DNA from: Dehalococcoidia bacterium
GTDB taxonomy: Bacteria; Chloroflexota; Dehalococcoidia; Bin125
Direction of reading: 5' to 3'
Assembly (NCBI GenBank): GCA_022825265.1
Contig: JAJDXE010000004.1
Coordinates: 206,341 to 270,340, forward strand
Length of the DNA stretch: 64,000 bases
Shown here: in pieces, positions 1 through 8,855 of the stretch
How the letters are laid out: every line of letters begins with the position of its first letter
How positions within the stretch are numbered: the stretch's first letter is position 1
Made by a program: the position numbers and the translations under genes
Notes under the pieces: generated by a model
Databases searched by the model: none
What the model saw: only the letters and a program-made list of their open reading frames with translations
What the model was told of the DNA's origin: nothing

Positions 1-1166
1 TGACCACGTTCCAGCTCTCCGAAGCCGACCGCATGGTCCAGCAAACCGCCCACGACTTCGCCAGGAACGAGGTCCGCCCCGTCGCCATGGAGTACGACGA
101 GCGCAACGAGTTCGCCTGGGACGTCGCCTCCAAGGCGGCTGAGATCGGCCTGACCGGCGTCCCGCTGGGCGGACACTCGGCCGAGCCCGGCATCACCGCC
201 ATGATCACCGCCGAGGAGCTGAGTTGGGGCTGCGCCGGCATCGCCCTGGGTACCCAGGTCTCCGGACTCGCCGCTACCGCCATCTCCGTGATCGGCACCC
301 CCGAGCAGAACGAGCGCTGGATCCCCGAGTGCACCTCCGACGACGGCAAGCTCCGCCTCGGCGCGCTCGCCCTGACCGAGCCCGACGCCGGCTCGGACGC
401 CGCCATGATCAAGACCCGCGCCACGCGCGACGGCGACGAGTACGTGCTCAACGGCACCAAGCGCTTCATCACCGGCGGCGGCATCGCCGACATCACCGTC
501 GTCTTCGCCCGCGAGTCCGACTCCGAAGGCTGGCGCGACGTCTCTGCCTTCGTCGTCCCCAAGGACGCCGAGGGCTTCAGTCAGATCAAGATGTGGGACA
601 AGATGGGCATCCGCGCCTCACACACCGCCGACCTCGCATTCGACGATGTCCGCATCCCACTCGAAAACCGCCTCGGCGACCCCGACCCCGACTTCCGCTC
701 CGGCGGACGCGGCGCACTCGGCACCCTCGCCGCCACCCGGCCCTGGATTGGCGCATTCGCCGTCGGCCTCGCCCGCGCCTCCTTCGAGTACGCCGCCGAC
801 TACGCCCGCGAGCGCAAGACCATGAAGCGCCCGCTGATCGAGCACCAGGGCGTCGGCTTCATGCTCGCCGACATGGACATCGCCATCGACGCCGCCCGCC
901 TCCTCACCTGGCGAGCCGGCGAAATGGCCGCCTCAAACCAACCCTTCGACCTCGAAGAAGCCAGCAAGGCCAAGACCTTCGCCTCCGACATGGCCATGAA
1001 AGTCACCACCGACGCCGTCCAGGTCTGCGGAGGTGTCGGCTTCATGAGAGAACTCCCCCTCGAGAAATGGATGAGAGACGCCAAAATCTTCCAGATCTTC
1101 GAAGGCACCAACCAGATCCAGAGAATGGTCATCGCCAGAAACATCCAAAACCGCTACTTCGCCTAA
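1..1166 (+). CDS. acyl-CoA dehydrogenase (5' end truncated by one base; frame reads MTTFQLSEADRMVQQ...)
   Basis: ACAD motifs such as LTEPDAGSDAAMIKTRA, GTKRFITGG, QVCGGVGFMRELPLEKWMRDAKIFQIFEGTNQIQRMVIAR; the frame extends upstream of the listed ATG to the window edge. Confidence 0.95.
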   Translation, partial: TTFQLSEADRMVQQTAHDFARNEVRPVAMEYDERNEFAWDVASKAAEIGLTGVPLGGHSAEPGITAMITAEELSWGCAGIALGTQVSGLAATAISVIGTPEQNERWIPECTSDDGKLRLGALALTEPDAGSDAAMIKTRATRDGDEYVLNGTKRFITGGGIADITVVFARESDSEGWRDVSAFVVPKDAEGFSQIKMWDKMGIRASHTADLAFDDVRIPLENRLGDPDPDFRSGGRGALGTLAATRPWIGAFAVGLARASFEYAADYARERKTMKRPLIEHQGVGFMLADMDIAIDAARLLTWRAGEMAASNQPFDLEEASKAKTFASDMAMKVTTDAVQVCGGVGFMRELPLEKWMRDAKIFQIFEGTNQIQRMVIARNIQNRYFA

Positions 1167-1181
1167 CCGAGACGGCGATCC

Positions 1182-1292
1182 CTAGATCGCCCCCGCCCAC
1201 GCCAGGATCGTCCAGACCACCATCGCTAGGAACCCCGCGCCCAGCAGCAACTGGAATAGAATCAGACTCTCAGCGGGGCCTCGCTTTGGCAT
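1182..1292 (-). CDS. putative 36-aa single-pass membrane microprotein (MPKRGPAESLILFQLLLGAGFLAMVVWTILAWAGAI)
   Basis: Short ORF with a clear hydrophobic stretch; internal ATG of the 1182..1457 ORF; divergent from 1321. Confidence 0.35.
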   Translation of the reverse strand: MPKRGPAESLILFQLLLGAGFLAMVVWTILAWAGAI

Positions 1293-1320
1293 GGTCAACC
1301 TCCGCTGGACAGGGTAATCG

Positions 1321-1665
1321 ATGCTCGAGCTGGCAGTCTTCCAGGACCTCGGCGAACTCCGCGACGCCGTCCTCATCCTGGCCGGCATCGCGGCCTGCGT
1401 TGTCGCGTTCATCGTCTTGCTCGCCGTGCTCAGATTCTCGCTGATGGCCTTCCGCATCGTGCGTCGCCTGCAGCGATTCCACGATCACCGCATCGCCGGC
1501 AACGTCGCCACCGCCGACGCCAAACTCGCCGCCTGGCTCGAAGAAGACCGCTGGTCCGCCCGAGGCATCCTCGAACTGCTCCAGCTCGCCGCCCAGCGAG
1601 TCCAGGAGCGACGCAACCCGCTGCCAAAGAAGCGCCGACTCTTCGGCCTCCTGCCACCCGCCTAG
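1321..1665 (+). CDS. small membrane-anchored hypothetical protein
   Basis: 114-aa ORF with N-terminal hydrophobic helix (AVLILAGIAACVVAFIVLLAVL) followed by a charged helical region. Confidence 0.55.
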   Translation: MLELAVFQDLGELRDAVLILAGIAACVVAFIVLLAVLRFSLMAFRIVRRLQRFHDHRIAGNVATADAKLAAWLEEDRWSARGILELLQLAAQRVQERRNPLPKKRRLFGLLPPA

Positions 1666-1782
1666 CGCGCGACGTCCGATTGTTGTGTCGGCCAGAGCGC
1701 TCGCTTAGCATGATCGCCAGCCGCGCCCAACAACATCGTTGCGCGGCGCGTTGGATAGGAACAACCTGGAAAGGGAACTGCG

Positions 1783-2898
1783 ATGAAAGCTGCGATCTGG
1801 GAACCAGGCGCTCAGGCCAAGGATGGCGACCGCGACCTACTCGAAGTCCACGATGTCCAGGTCCGCGACCCAGAGCCGAGCGAAGTGCTTGTCCGCACTA
1901 CGACCAGCGGCGTCTGCCACTCCGACCTCCACTTCATCGACGGCAAGTGGGGCGCAGCCTTTGGCGGCCGACCCACCATCCTCGGCCACGAGGCCGCCGG
2001 CGTCGTCGAAGAAGTTGGCGCTGACGTGACCTACGTCCAGCCCGGCGACCACGTGATCATGTCGTTCCGTCCCTTCTGCGGCGACTGCTACTGGTGCCTG
2101 CGCGGCGAGCCCAACCTTTGCCCTGCGCCCGCCGACACCCAGCTCTCGATGAACCGTCTCAACTGGGACGGCCGCCCGGTCATGCAGATGGCCTCGGTCG
2201 GCTCCTTCAGCGAGTACATGCTCACCACCCAGGCCGGCGTCCTCAAGATTCCCGAGGACGTGCCTCCGGCCGAGGCCGCCCTGGTCGGCTGCGGTGTGAT
2301 GACCGGCGTCGGCGCCGCCCTCTACACCGCCAAGGTGCCCGGAGGCTCGATCGTTGCCGTGATCGGTTGTGGTGGAGTCGGCCTCAACGTGATTCAGGGC
2401 TGCCGGATCGCCGGCGCCAGCCGCATCATCGCCGTCGACATCCTCGACAACAAGCTCGACTTCGCCGAGCAGTTCGGCGCGACCGACCGCATCAACGCGA
2501 CCGAGGTGGACGCGGTCGAAGCGGTCAAGGACATGACCGAGGGCATGGGCGTCGAGATCGCCTTCGAGGCAATCGGCAACGTCAACGCCGCCCGCCAGGC
2601 CTGGGACATGGTCCGACCGGGCGGCACCGCCTGCATCGTCGGCATGATGCCGCTCGGCTCCGAGGTCAATCTCCCCGGTCCCGAGTTCCTGCAGGAAAAG
2701 AAGGCGATCGGCTGCATGTACGGCTCAACTCGCTTCCGCGAGCACATGCCCAAGCTGCTCGACCTCTACCGCCAGGGCAAGCTCGACCTGACCGGCCTCG
2801 TCTCCAAGCGCTTCGAACTGGGAGACATCAACGAGGCGTTCAGAGCCATGCAAGCCGGTGAAGTCGCCCGAGGCGTGCTCGACATCTCCCAGCCATAG
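1783..2898 (+). CDS. zinc-dependent alcohol dehydrogenase (MDR superfamily)
   Basis: GVCHSDLHFIDG, GHEAAGVVEEVG, FCGDCYWCLRGEPNLC, IGCGGVGLNVIQG. Confidence 0.93.
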   Translation: MKAAIWEPGAQAKDGDRDLLEVHDVQVRDPEPSEVLVRTTTSGVCHSDLHFIDGKWGAAFGGRPTILGHEAAGVVEEVGADVTYVQPGDHVIMSFRPFCGDCYWCLRGEPNLCPAPADTQLSMNRLNWDGRPVMQMASVGSFSEYMLTTQAGVLKIPEDVPPAEAALVGCGVMTGVGAALYTAKVPGGSIVAVIGCGGVGLNVIQGCRIAGASRIIAVDILDNKLDFAEQFGATDRINATEVDAVEAVKDMTEGMGVEIAFEAIGNVNAARQAWDMVRPGGTACIVGMMPLGSEVNLPGPEFLQEKKAIGCMYGSTRFREHMPKLLDLYRQGKLDLTGLVSKRFELGDINEAFRAMQAGEVARGVLDISQP

Positions 2899-2917
2899 CC
2901 CCCAATCAGCGACAATC

Positions 2918-2950
2918 AAACGCGCCGTCCGACCACCGGGCGGCGCGTTT
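2918..2950 (+). terminator. intrinsic-terminator-like hairpin (AAACGCGCCGTCC / GGGCGGCGCGTTT)
   Basis: 13-bp stem including one G-T pair, directly after the ADH stop codon, ending in TTT. Confidence 0.7.
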
Positions 2951-2975
2951 GCGTATCACCCATGACAACCCACCA

Positions 2976-4271
2976 ATGTCAACGATGAACTTCGACGCCT
3001 GGCTCCCCCCGCGATCGGCCCCACGCCCGACTCACGAGGGCACAGCCGAGCAAGCCCTCCGCCAGATCCCCGACGGCGCGCGCGTCGTCGTACCGCCGAT
3101 GTCGGCGACGCCCGTCGGACTGATGCATGTCCTTGACGAGGTCAGAGCCGGCTGGACCGATATTGAGATCGCCACGGGCAACCTCTTCAGCCACCTACCT
3201 CCGTTGGACCACCCCAACCAACCATTCCGCTTCTCGACCTACCAGACCAGCGGACCAATGCGAGATGTCGAAGCCGCCGGCGCACTCGATCACATCCCCG
3301 CGACCTACGCGCAGGTACCGACGCTGTTCCGTCCCGACGGTCCGCTCCCCGCCGACGCCATCCTGATCCAGGTCTCCGAGCCGGGACCGGAGGGCATGTG
3401 CTCCCTCGGTACGTCGGTCGGTGGCATCGTCGACGTCGTCCGCACCGCGCCGCTGGTCATCGCCCAGGTCAATCCCAACCTGCCCTACACCTTCGGCGCC
3501 GCCGAGCTCCGACGCGAAGAACTCGACTGGCTCGTGCCGCTCGAGAGCGACGTCACCGAACTCCGCCGGGCCGAACCGGGCGCACTGGAGCGCGAGATCG
3601 CATCGGCCGTGGCCGAACTCGTCACCGACGGCGCCACACTCCAGTTCGGCATCGGAGGCGTGCCCGAGGCGATCATGGGCATGTTGGGCGAGCGCCGAGA
3701 CCTCGGCGTTCACTCCGGACTCATCTCCGACGGGATCAAGGGCATGGTCGAGAGCGGCGCGTTGACCGGTTCGCGGAAGGCAACCGCCCCCGAGCTCATC
3801 ATCACGACCGAGGCCGCCGGCAGCGCCGAGTTCTTCCACTGGCTCGACCGCAATCCCGCCGTCTGCATGGCGCCCGCCGGATACACCCACTCGCTCCAGA
3901 TCCTCGCCCAGCAGCACAACTTCGTCGGCATCAACTCGGCAGTCCAGGTCGCGTTGGACGGGACGATCAATGCAGAGTCACTCGGCGCGCGACAAATCTC
4001 CGGCCCCGGCGGACAGCCCGACTTCGCCGCCGGCGCGATGCTCAACGGCGGTATCTCCGTCGTCGCGATGCCCTCGACCGCCGCCAGAGGCAACGTCTCA
4101 CGGATCGTCAAGCGCCTCGATCAGGACGCCGTGGTCACGACACCGCGAACCCTGGCCGACCGGATCATCACAGAGCACGGGCAAGCGGAACTTGCGGGAC
4201 GCACGCTGGGAGCTCGTGCCGAAGCGCTGCGCGCGATCGCCCATCCTGACTTTCGGGCCAGCTTGGGGTAA
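2976..4271 (+). CDS. acetyl-CoA hydrolase/transferase family protein (4-hydroxybutyrate CoA-transferase-like)
   Basis: FGIGGVPEAIMGML, GLISDGIKGMVESGALTG, ISGPGGQPDFAAGAMLNGG; start placed at the internal ATG. Confidence 0.9.
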   Translation: MSTMNFDAWLPPRSAPRPTHEGTAEQALRQIPDGARVVVPPMSATPVGLMHVLDEVRAGWTDIEIATGNLFSHLPPLDHPNQPFRFSTYQTSGPMRDVEAAGALDHIPATYAQVPTLFRPDGPLPADAILIQVSEPGPEGMCSLGTSVGGIVDVVRTAPLVIAQVNPNLPYTFGAAELRREELDWLVPLESDVTELRRAEPGALEREIASAVAELVTDGATLQFGIGGVPEAIMGMLGERRDLGVHSGLISDGIKGMVESGALTGSRKATAPELIITTEAAGSAEFFHWLDRNPAVCMAPAGYTHSLQILAQQHNFVGINSAVQVALDGTINAESLGARQISGPGGQPDFAAGAMLNGGISVVAMPSTAARGNVSRIVKRLDQDAVVTTPRTLADRIITEHGQAELAGRTLGARAEALRAIAHPDFRASLG

Positions 4272-4419
4272 ACGGGTAGCTGCTTGCTTGGCAACCTAGA
4301 GCACAGGTACCAGTTCTTCTCTGCACTCTTGACCGCGACCCACCCGCCACCCGTTATCTTGCATGTGCGGATGCGCACGACCAGCGTCGAATTGCTGGGG
4401 ACCAGCTTCGGAGGATGAA

Positions 4420-4863
4420 ATGCCCGTATCGATCGAAGACATGCTCGCCAACACCTCACTGTTCTCGCGCGTCGATCGCGATGAGCTGCACCAGGTCGCT
4501 GGCTGGGTCCAGGTCCAGGACTACAAGGCCGGACAGGTGATCGACGCCGAGGGCGATCTCGGAACGACCCTGCACATCATCCGCAGCGGCTCCGTTGACG
4601 TCTACCAGGGCTACGGTTCGGACGACCAGACACTACTCGCTTCATTCGGCGAGGGCGACTTCTTCGGCGAGATGGCCCTGCTGCTCGGACGACCGCGCTC
4701 GGCCACAGTCATCGCCAAAGAAGAAACCGAGTGCCTGCAAATCCTGCGCAACGCGTTCGCCGAGGGAGCCACGGCCCCGGTCCTCTGGGCCATGCTCCAG
4801 CACGTCGCCGAACGTCTCGCCCACGCCGACGAAACCATCGGCGAAATGCACCACTCGCACTAG
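4420..4863 (+). CDS. cyclic nucleotide-binding domain protein
   Basis: cNMP-binding fold pattern: SLFSRVDRDELHQVAGWVQ...GQVIDAEGDLGTTLHIIRSGSVDVYQ...LLASFGEGDFFGEMALLLGRPRSATVIA. Confidence 0.88.
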   Translation: MPVSIEDMLANTSLFSRVDRDELHQVAGWVQVQDYKAGQVIDAEGDLGTTLHIIRSGSVDVYQGYGSDDQTLLASFGEGDFFGEMALLLGRPRSATVIAKEETECLQILRNAFAEGATAPVLWAMLQHVAERLAHADETIGEMHHSH

Positions 4864-4891
4864 CAATCTTCAATCCCACACTGGGTGAGGG

Positions 4892-5773
4892 TCACACCCC
4901 TTGCCCCAACCGCGACACCACCCTCGCCAGCGCCTGCGTACCCTCATCCCCAAGCCCCGACGCCTGCAACTGGTGATACAGCTGTTGCACCAACGACGTA
5001 TTCGGCAACGGCTGCAGCACGTCGCCGCCCGCCTCCAGCGCAAGCCGCAGATCTTTCTGCATCAGCTTGACCATGAAGCCCGGCGCATAATCGCCGACCG
5101 CGATCTTCGGTCCCAGGTTGGACAACTGCCAGCTCCCCGCTGCCCCGGCCGAGATCGCAGCCAACATCCGCTCCTGATCAACCCCCGACTTATCGGCTAG
5201 CGACAACGCTTCGCAAACCCCCAGCAACGCGCCCGCGATCGCCACCTGGTTGCACAGCTTCACCGTCTGACCAGCCCCCGTCGGCCCGCAGTGTGTGATC
5301 GTCGAGCCCATCGCCTCCAGCACCGGCATGCAGCGCTCCAGCACATCCCCGTCCCCGCCAACCATGATCGAAAGCGTCCCCGCCTTCGCGCCCGTATCGC
5401 CGCCCGAAACCGGCGCGTCGAGCATCGCCACCCCACGCTCAGCCAACTGAGCAGCAACATCCCGCGTCACCGCCGGAGAGATCGTAGACATATCGATCAC
5501 CACGGAGCCCGACGTGAGCCCATGGATCGCAGCATCCTCACGCTCCACGAGCACCGACTCGACATCGGGCGAATCTGTCACGATCGTGATTAGGATGTCG
5601 CTTGCTTGAGCCACCGCCTGCGGAGACTCGGCGGCCAAGGCGCCCAGCTCGACGCAGGCGTCAATACCTGGCTGCGAGCGATTCCAGACCGTCGGTGTGA
5701 ACCCGGACTTGATCAGATTCGCCACCATTGGCACACCCATGATCCCCAGCCCGATAAATCCAATGCGCTCCAT
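4892..5773 (-). CDS. NAD-binding beta-hydroxyacid dehydrogenase (3-hydroxyisobutyrate dehydrogenase / tartronate semialdehyde reductase family)
   Basis: IGFIGLGIMGVPMVANLIKSG N-terminus; MLDAPVSGGDTGAKAGTLSIMVGG. Confidence 0.93.
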   Translation of the reverse strand: MERIGFIGLGIMGVPMVANLIKSGFTPTVWNRSQPGIDACVELGALAAESPQAVAQASDILITIVTDSPDVESVLVEREDAAIHGLTSGSVVIDMSTISPAVTRDVAAQLAERGVAMLDAPVSGGDTGAKAGTLSIMVGGDGDVLERCMPVLEAMGSTITHCGPTGAGQTVKLCNQVAIAGALLGVCEALSLADKSGVDQERMLAAISAGAAGSWQLSNLGPKIAVGDYAPGFMVKLMQKDLRLALEAGGDVLQPLPNTSLVQQLYHQLQASGLGDEGTQALARVVSRLGQGV

Positions 5774-5797
5774 CGCCGAACTCCCCTCGGATCCGTC

Positions 5798-5817
5798 ATT
5801 CCCGCGTAGGCGGGAAT
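5798..5817. repeat. short palindromic repeat ATTCCCGC-GTAG-GCGGGAAT
   Basis: Perfect 8-bp arms with GTAG loop; same CGCGTAGGCG core as 32707..32722. Confidence 0.7.
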
Positions 5818-5839
5818 CTCGTCCCGTACGATACGACCC

Positions 5840-6121
5840 ATGCCGCTCTATCTCGCCGACGCAAGCTGGGACGCCGCGCAGCCGCTGGACAAAGTGCTCG
5901 AAGAACTCGAAGGCATCGTCCAGCGCACCGGTGGCCAGGTGCTCCAGGTGCTCCAGATCGACGACGGACTGTCGCTCACCATCGAAACCCCCGACGACCT
6001 CTCCCTCTTCCGCATCGCCCGAGAAGCCGCCGGCCTCGGCCTCCGACTGACATCACGCGTAGCATTGTCCCGAACCGAAGCCGAAGCGCTGGACAGCGCC
6101 CACCGAGAACGAACCCCCTAG
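5840..6121 (+). CDS. hypothetical protein (93 aa)
   Basis: Coherent small ORF (MPLYLADASWDAAQPLDKVLEELEGIVQRTGGQVLQV...), good spacing with neighbours. Confidence 0.55.
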   Translation: MPLYLADASWDAAQPLDKVLEELEGIVQRTGGQVLQVLQIDDGLSLTIETPDDLSLFRIAREAAGLGLRLTSRVALSRTEAEALDSAHRERTP

Positions 6122-6142
6122 AACTCAGTAGGAGTCCCGCAC

Positions 6143-6340
6143 ATGGCCGACAACGCACGCTGCGAAGAGATCCGCGCCGAACGCGCCCGTCTCAACAAAC
6201 TCACCGACGACATGCCCGGCAAACTGCCGCCCCAACCCGGCGATGGCCCCCTCGGCCGCCCCAACCCCGAGCTGCGCCGCATCTACGACCAGATCAACGA
6301 CCTCCGCAAAGAACTCCTCGCCCTCGGCTGCAAACCCTAA
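6143..6340 (+). CDS. hypothetical protein (65 aa)
   Basis: MADNARCEEIRAERARLNKLTDDMPGKLPPQPGDGPLGRPNPELRRIYDQINDLRKELLALGCKP; plausible RBS (agtaggag). Confidence 0.55.
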   Translation: MADNARCEEIRAERARLNKLTDDMPGKLPPQPGDGPLGRPNPELRRIYDQINDLRKELLALGCKP

Positions 6341-6819
6341 CCACCCCTTAAATCCCCTCTCGCCTCAGCGCCACGCCGTCGACTCCCACGGCGACAACCC
6401 CGACACACGAGGCCCCCTGAACAGAACACAGGAGCGGTACACTAGTTCGCATCAGGCGACGACGACGAAACGAGGGAGAGAAGCGATGACCAACGCCAGT
6501 TTTCTGTCTGGACGGCTCGAGGCGAATCCGAACAGATCTGGACAGACCCGATCAAGCCGAACGCGAGCGAAACTGAAGGCCGCCGAAAAAATCTGAAAAA
6601 ACCTGAAAGCCCAAAACTCACGATCCTCAGTGTTTTACTGGAGATCATGACCGGATCAGGCGGATTTCGGCCTGAAAAAAAGTTCGCCGAAAACCTGAAA
6701 TCGGCCACTGGCAAGCCAAAACCTTCGCTCGCCGAATAGATCGGGGATTCATACTCGGTTAACACTCGGAGTGCGCCAGTGGCAATTGGGGCTGCGACTG
6801 GGTACGCTTGCTACCACAA

Positions 6820-6985
6820 CTGAATATTCGGGCCGAATCCCTGTGAAGCCCTCCAGCCGAACAGGGAGCGGGGGACCCACTACTTGGGGTGAATGCAGAG
6901 TTCGTTTCCTGAGAGCGAACACCGCACGGCGCACTCCTTCGCGCCGAACCCGTCAGCTAACCCCGTAGGCGACCGAGGGAGACGC
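6820..6985 (+). ncRNA. c-di-AMP riboswitch (ydaO/yuaA motif)
   Basis: Hallmark segments in order: GCCGAATCCCTGT...ACAGGGAGCGGGGGACCCA...TTGGGGTGAAT...hairpin GTTCG/CGAAC...GGCGC/GCGCC hairpin...CGAACCCGTCAGCTAACCCCGTAGGC. Confidence 0.85.
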
Positions 6986-7200
6986 ACGCTGGAGTCGAAA
7001 CTCCAGTGCGCGATCAAGAACCCGTGTCATGAGCACGGCTCCACCGGTTCGCCTTGCTGCCGCAGCTGCCACAACCTGGCGCTGCAAGCCCCACTTCGGC
7101 AACGCAGCATCGGCCGCGAACGTGAGAGTCACGCCGGGAGCGACCGCCCGGCGCACTCAGGGGCACGGGTTTCTCGCTCGCCCGTCCCCGCTTCCTGGCC

Positions 7201-7235
7201 GACCCCCGGACATCGTGTCCGGGGGTTCGGTTTAT
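7201..7235 (+). terminator. strong terminator-like hairpin ACCCCCGGACA-TCG-TGTCCGGGGGT, followed by TCGGTTTA
   Basis: Perfect 11-bp stem with 3-nt loop; could serve both strands because the opposing CDS ends at 7254. Confidence 0.7.
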
Positions 7236-7253
7236 CCGGACGATCGGCCGAAC

Positions 7254-8069
7254 TCAGCGGCCGACGAAGTTGGGCGGCCGTTTCTCCAGGAACGCGCGCG
7301 CCGCTTCCTTGTTGTCCTCACCGGTGAAGGACAGCATCACGTGCGACCCCTCCTGGTACAGCGAATCGCTCAAGCTCGACGTGGCCGCGTAGTTGAGCGT
7401 CCACTTCATCATCGCCAGCACCGCAGACGGGCCCTGCGCCAGCTCGCGGCAAAACTCCAGCCCCTGGCTCAGCAGCTCGTCGTGCGGCACGACCTTCGTC
7501 ACGATGCCAAGTTCTTCGGCCTCGTCCGCGTTGATTCGCCGATCCAGGATCAGCAGTTCCCGAGCCCGGGTGATCCCGACCATCTGGTTCAGGAACCAGG
7601 CGACGCCGTAGTCGCCCGACACCCCGATGTTGCGAAACGCCGTGACGAAGCGCGCCCGGTCAGAGGCGATGCGGAAGTCGGTTGCCAGGCACAGACCAAG
7701 TCCACCGCCGGCGGCTGGACCATTGACCAGCGACACCGTCGGCGTCCCCATCTCGTGCAGCATTCCCGACGTCTGCTGCTGGCTGCGGTGGCTGCGGCGG
7801 TTGACCACGCCGGGTCCCGGCGGCGGCCCGCCCGAGCCGCGCTGCATGTTGTTGATATCGGCCCCGGCCGAGAATCCGCGTCCCGCGCCGGTCAGCGCCA
7901 CGCAGCGAACCTGCGGGTCGTCCTCGCAGTCGATCAACGCTTCAGTCAGCCGCTGCAGCAGGTCGTCGCCGAACGCGTTCAGGCGCTCGGGTCGATTCAG
8001 AGTGATCAGGGCAACGCCGTCGTCGCGCTTGTCGAGAATCACCGTCGGGTCGCCGTTGGTATCAGACAT
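7254..8069 (-). CDS. enoyl-CoA hydratase/isomerase family protein
   Basis: VALITLNRPERLNAFGDDL, ALTGAGRGFSAGADI, PTVSLVNGPAAGGGLGLCLATDFRIAS. Confidence 0.95.
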   Translation of the reverse strand: MSDTNGDPTVILDKRDDGVALITLNRPERLNAFGDDLLQRLTEALIDCEDDPQVRCVALTGAGRGFSAGADINNMQRGSGGPPPGPGVVNRRSHRSQQQTSGMLHEMGTPTVSLVNGPAAGGGLGLCLATDFRIASDRARFVTAFRNIGVSGDYGVAWFLNQMVGITRARELLILDRRINADEAEELGIVTKVVPHDELLSQGLEFCRELAQGPSAVLAMMKWTLNYAATSSLSDSLYQEGSHVMLSFTGEDNKEAARAFLEKRPPNFVGR

Positions 8070-8139
8070 GGATCAAGCCTTTCGGTGGAAGCGAATTCGT
8101 CGGTTCAATGCTAAGGCCACACCTGCCTACACTGACTTC

Positions 8140-8838
8140 ATGTGCGGACGATTCACCCTGACCGTCGAGCAGCTCGAATTCATCGAGGCCGTACAGCGGC
8201 TCAACCTGAAGCTCTTCGGCGGCGGCGATTTCAAGCCGAGATTCAACATCGCGCCGACGCAATTGCATCCGATCTTTCTCGCCGACGGCGAGGAGTTCGC
8301 GGCTCAGCCCGCACGCTGGGGTCTGGTCAACTTCTGGGCCAAGGACGCGAAGCGGGCGGCACGACAGATCAATGCCCGCTCGGAAACCGTGGCCGAATCT
8401 CGTGCCTACGCCCGACCATTCAAGCGTCAGCGTTGCCTCGTCCCCGCCGACGGCTGGTACGAGTGGAGCGGCCCCAGGAATCAGCGTCAGCCGCACTGGA
8501 TCCATCGCCCCGACTGCGAGCCCTTCCTCTTCGCCGGCCTCTACGACATCTGGTATCCCGAGCCTGATCGACCCGCCGTCACATTCACGATCTTGACGAA
8601 GGAAGCCACCGAGGCGTTGGCCAACATCCACTCGCGAATGCCGGTGGTGCTGCCGCCGGATCGACAAGAGGCATGGCTCGATCCCGGCAACCAGGACCAG
8701 GATTCAGTCCTACCGCTGTTGGAATTGCCGCCGGACGATTCGTTCATCACCGAGCCGGCCTCCAGCCGCGTCAACTCCGTCAAGCACGATGATGCGACGC
8801 TGCTTGCATCCGAGCAACAGCCCACGCTCGACCTCTGA
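8140..8838 (+). CDS. SOS response-associated peptidase (SRAP / YedK-HMCES family)
   Basis: N-terminal MCGRFTL with catalytic Cys2, NIAPTQ, ARSETVAES, RCLVPADGWYEW, IHSRMPVVL. Confidence 0.95.
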   Translation: MCGRFTLTVEQLEFIEAVQRLNLKLFGGGDFKPRFNIAPTQLHPIFLADGEEFAAQPARWGLVNFWAKDAKRAARQINARSETVAESRAYARPFKRQRCLVPADGWYEWSGPRNQRQPHWIHRPDCEPFLFAGLYDIWYPEPDRPAVTFTILTKEATEALANIHSRMPVVLPPDRQEAWLDPGNQDQDSVLPLLELPPDDSFITEPASSRVNSVKHDDATLLASEQQPTLDL

Positions 8839-8855
8839 TCGATCAGGAGTAAGAC

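Noticed and set aside
224-1444. 406-aa plus-strand ORF, extremely Arg/Pro-rich
   Set aside because: Out-of-frame reading of the acyl-CoA dehydrogenase gene; composition typical of frame-shifted high-GC DNA.
7029-8114. 361-aa plus-strand ORF downstream of the riboswitch
   Set aside because: Most of it is antisense to the enoyl-CoA hydratase and it runs through the terminator hairpin; not accepted as the riboswitch target.
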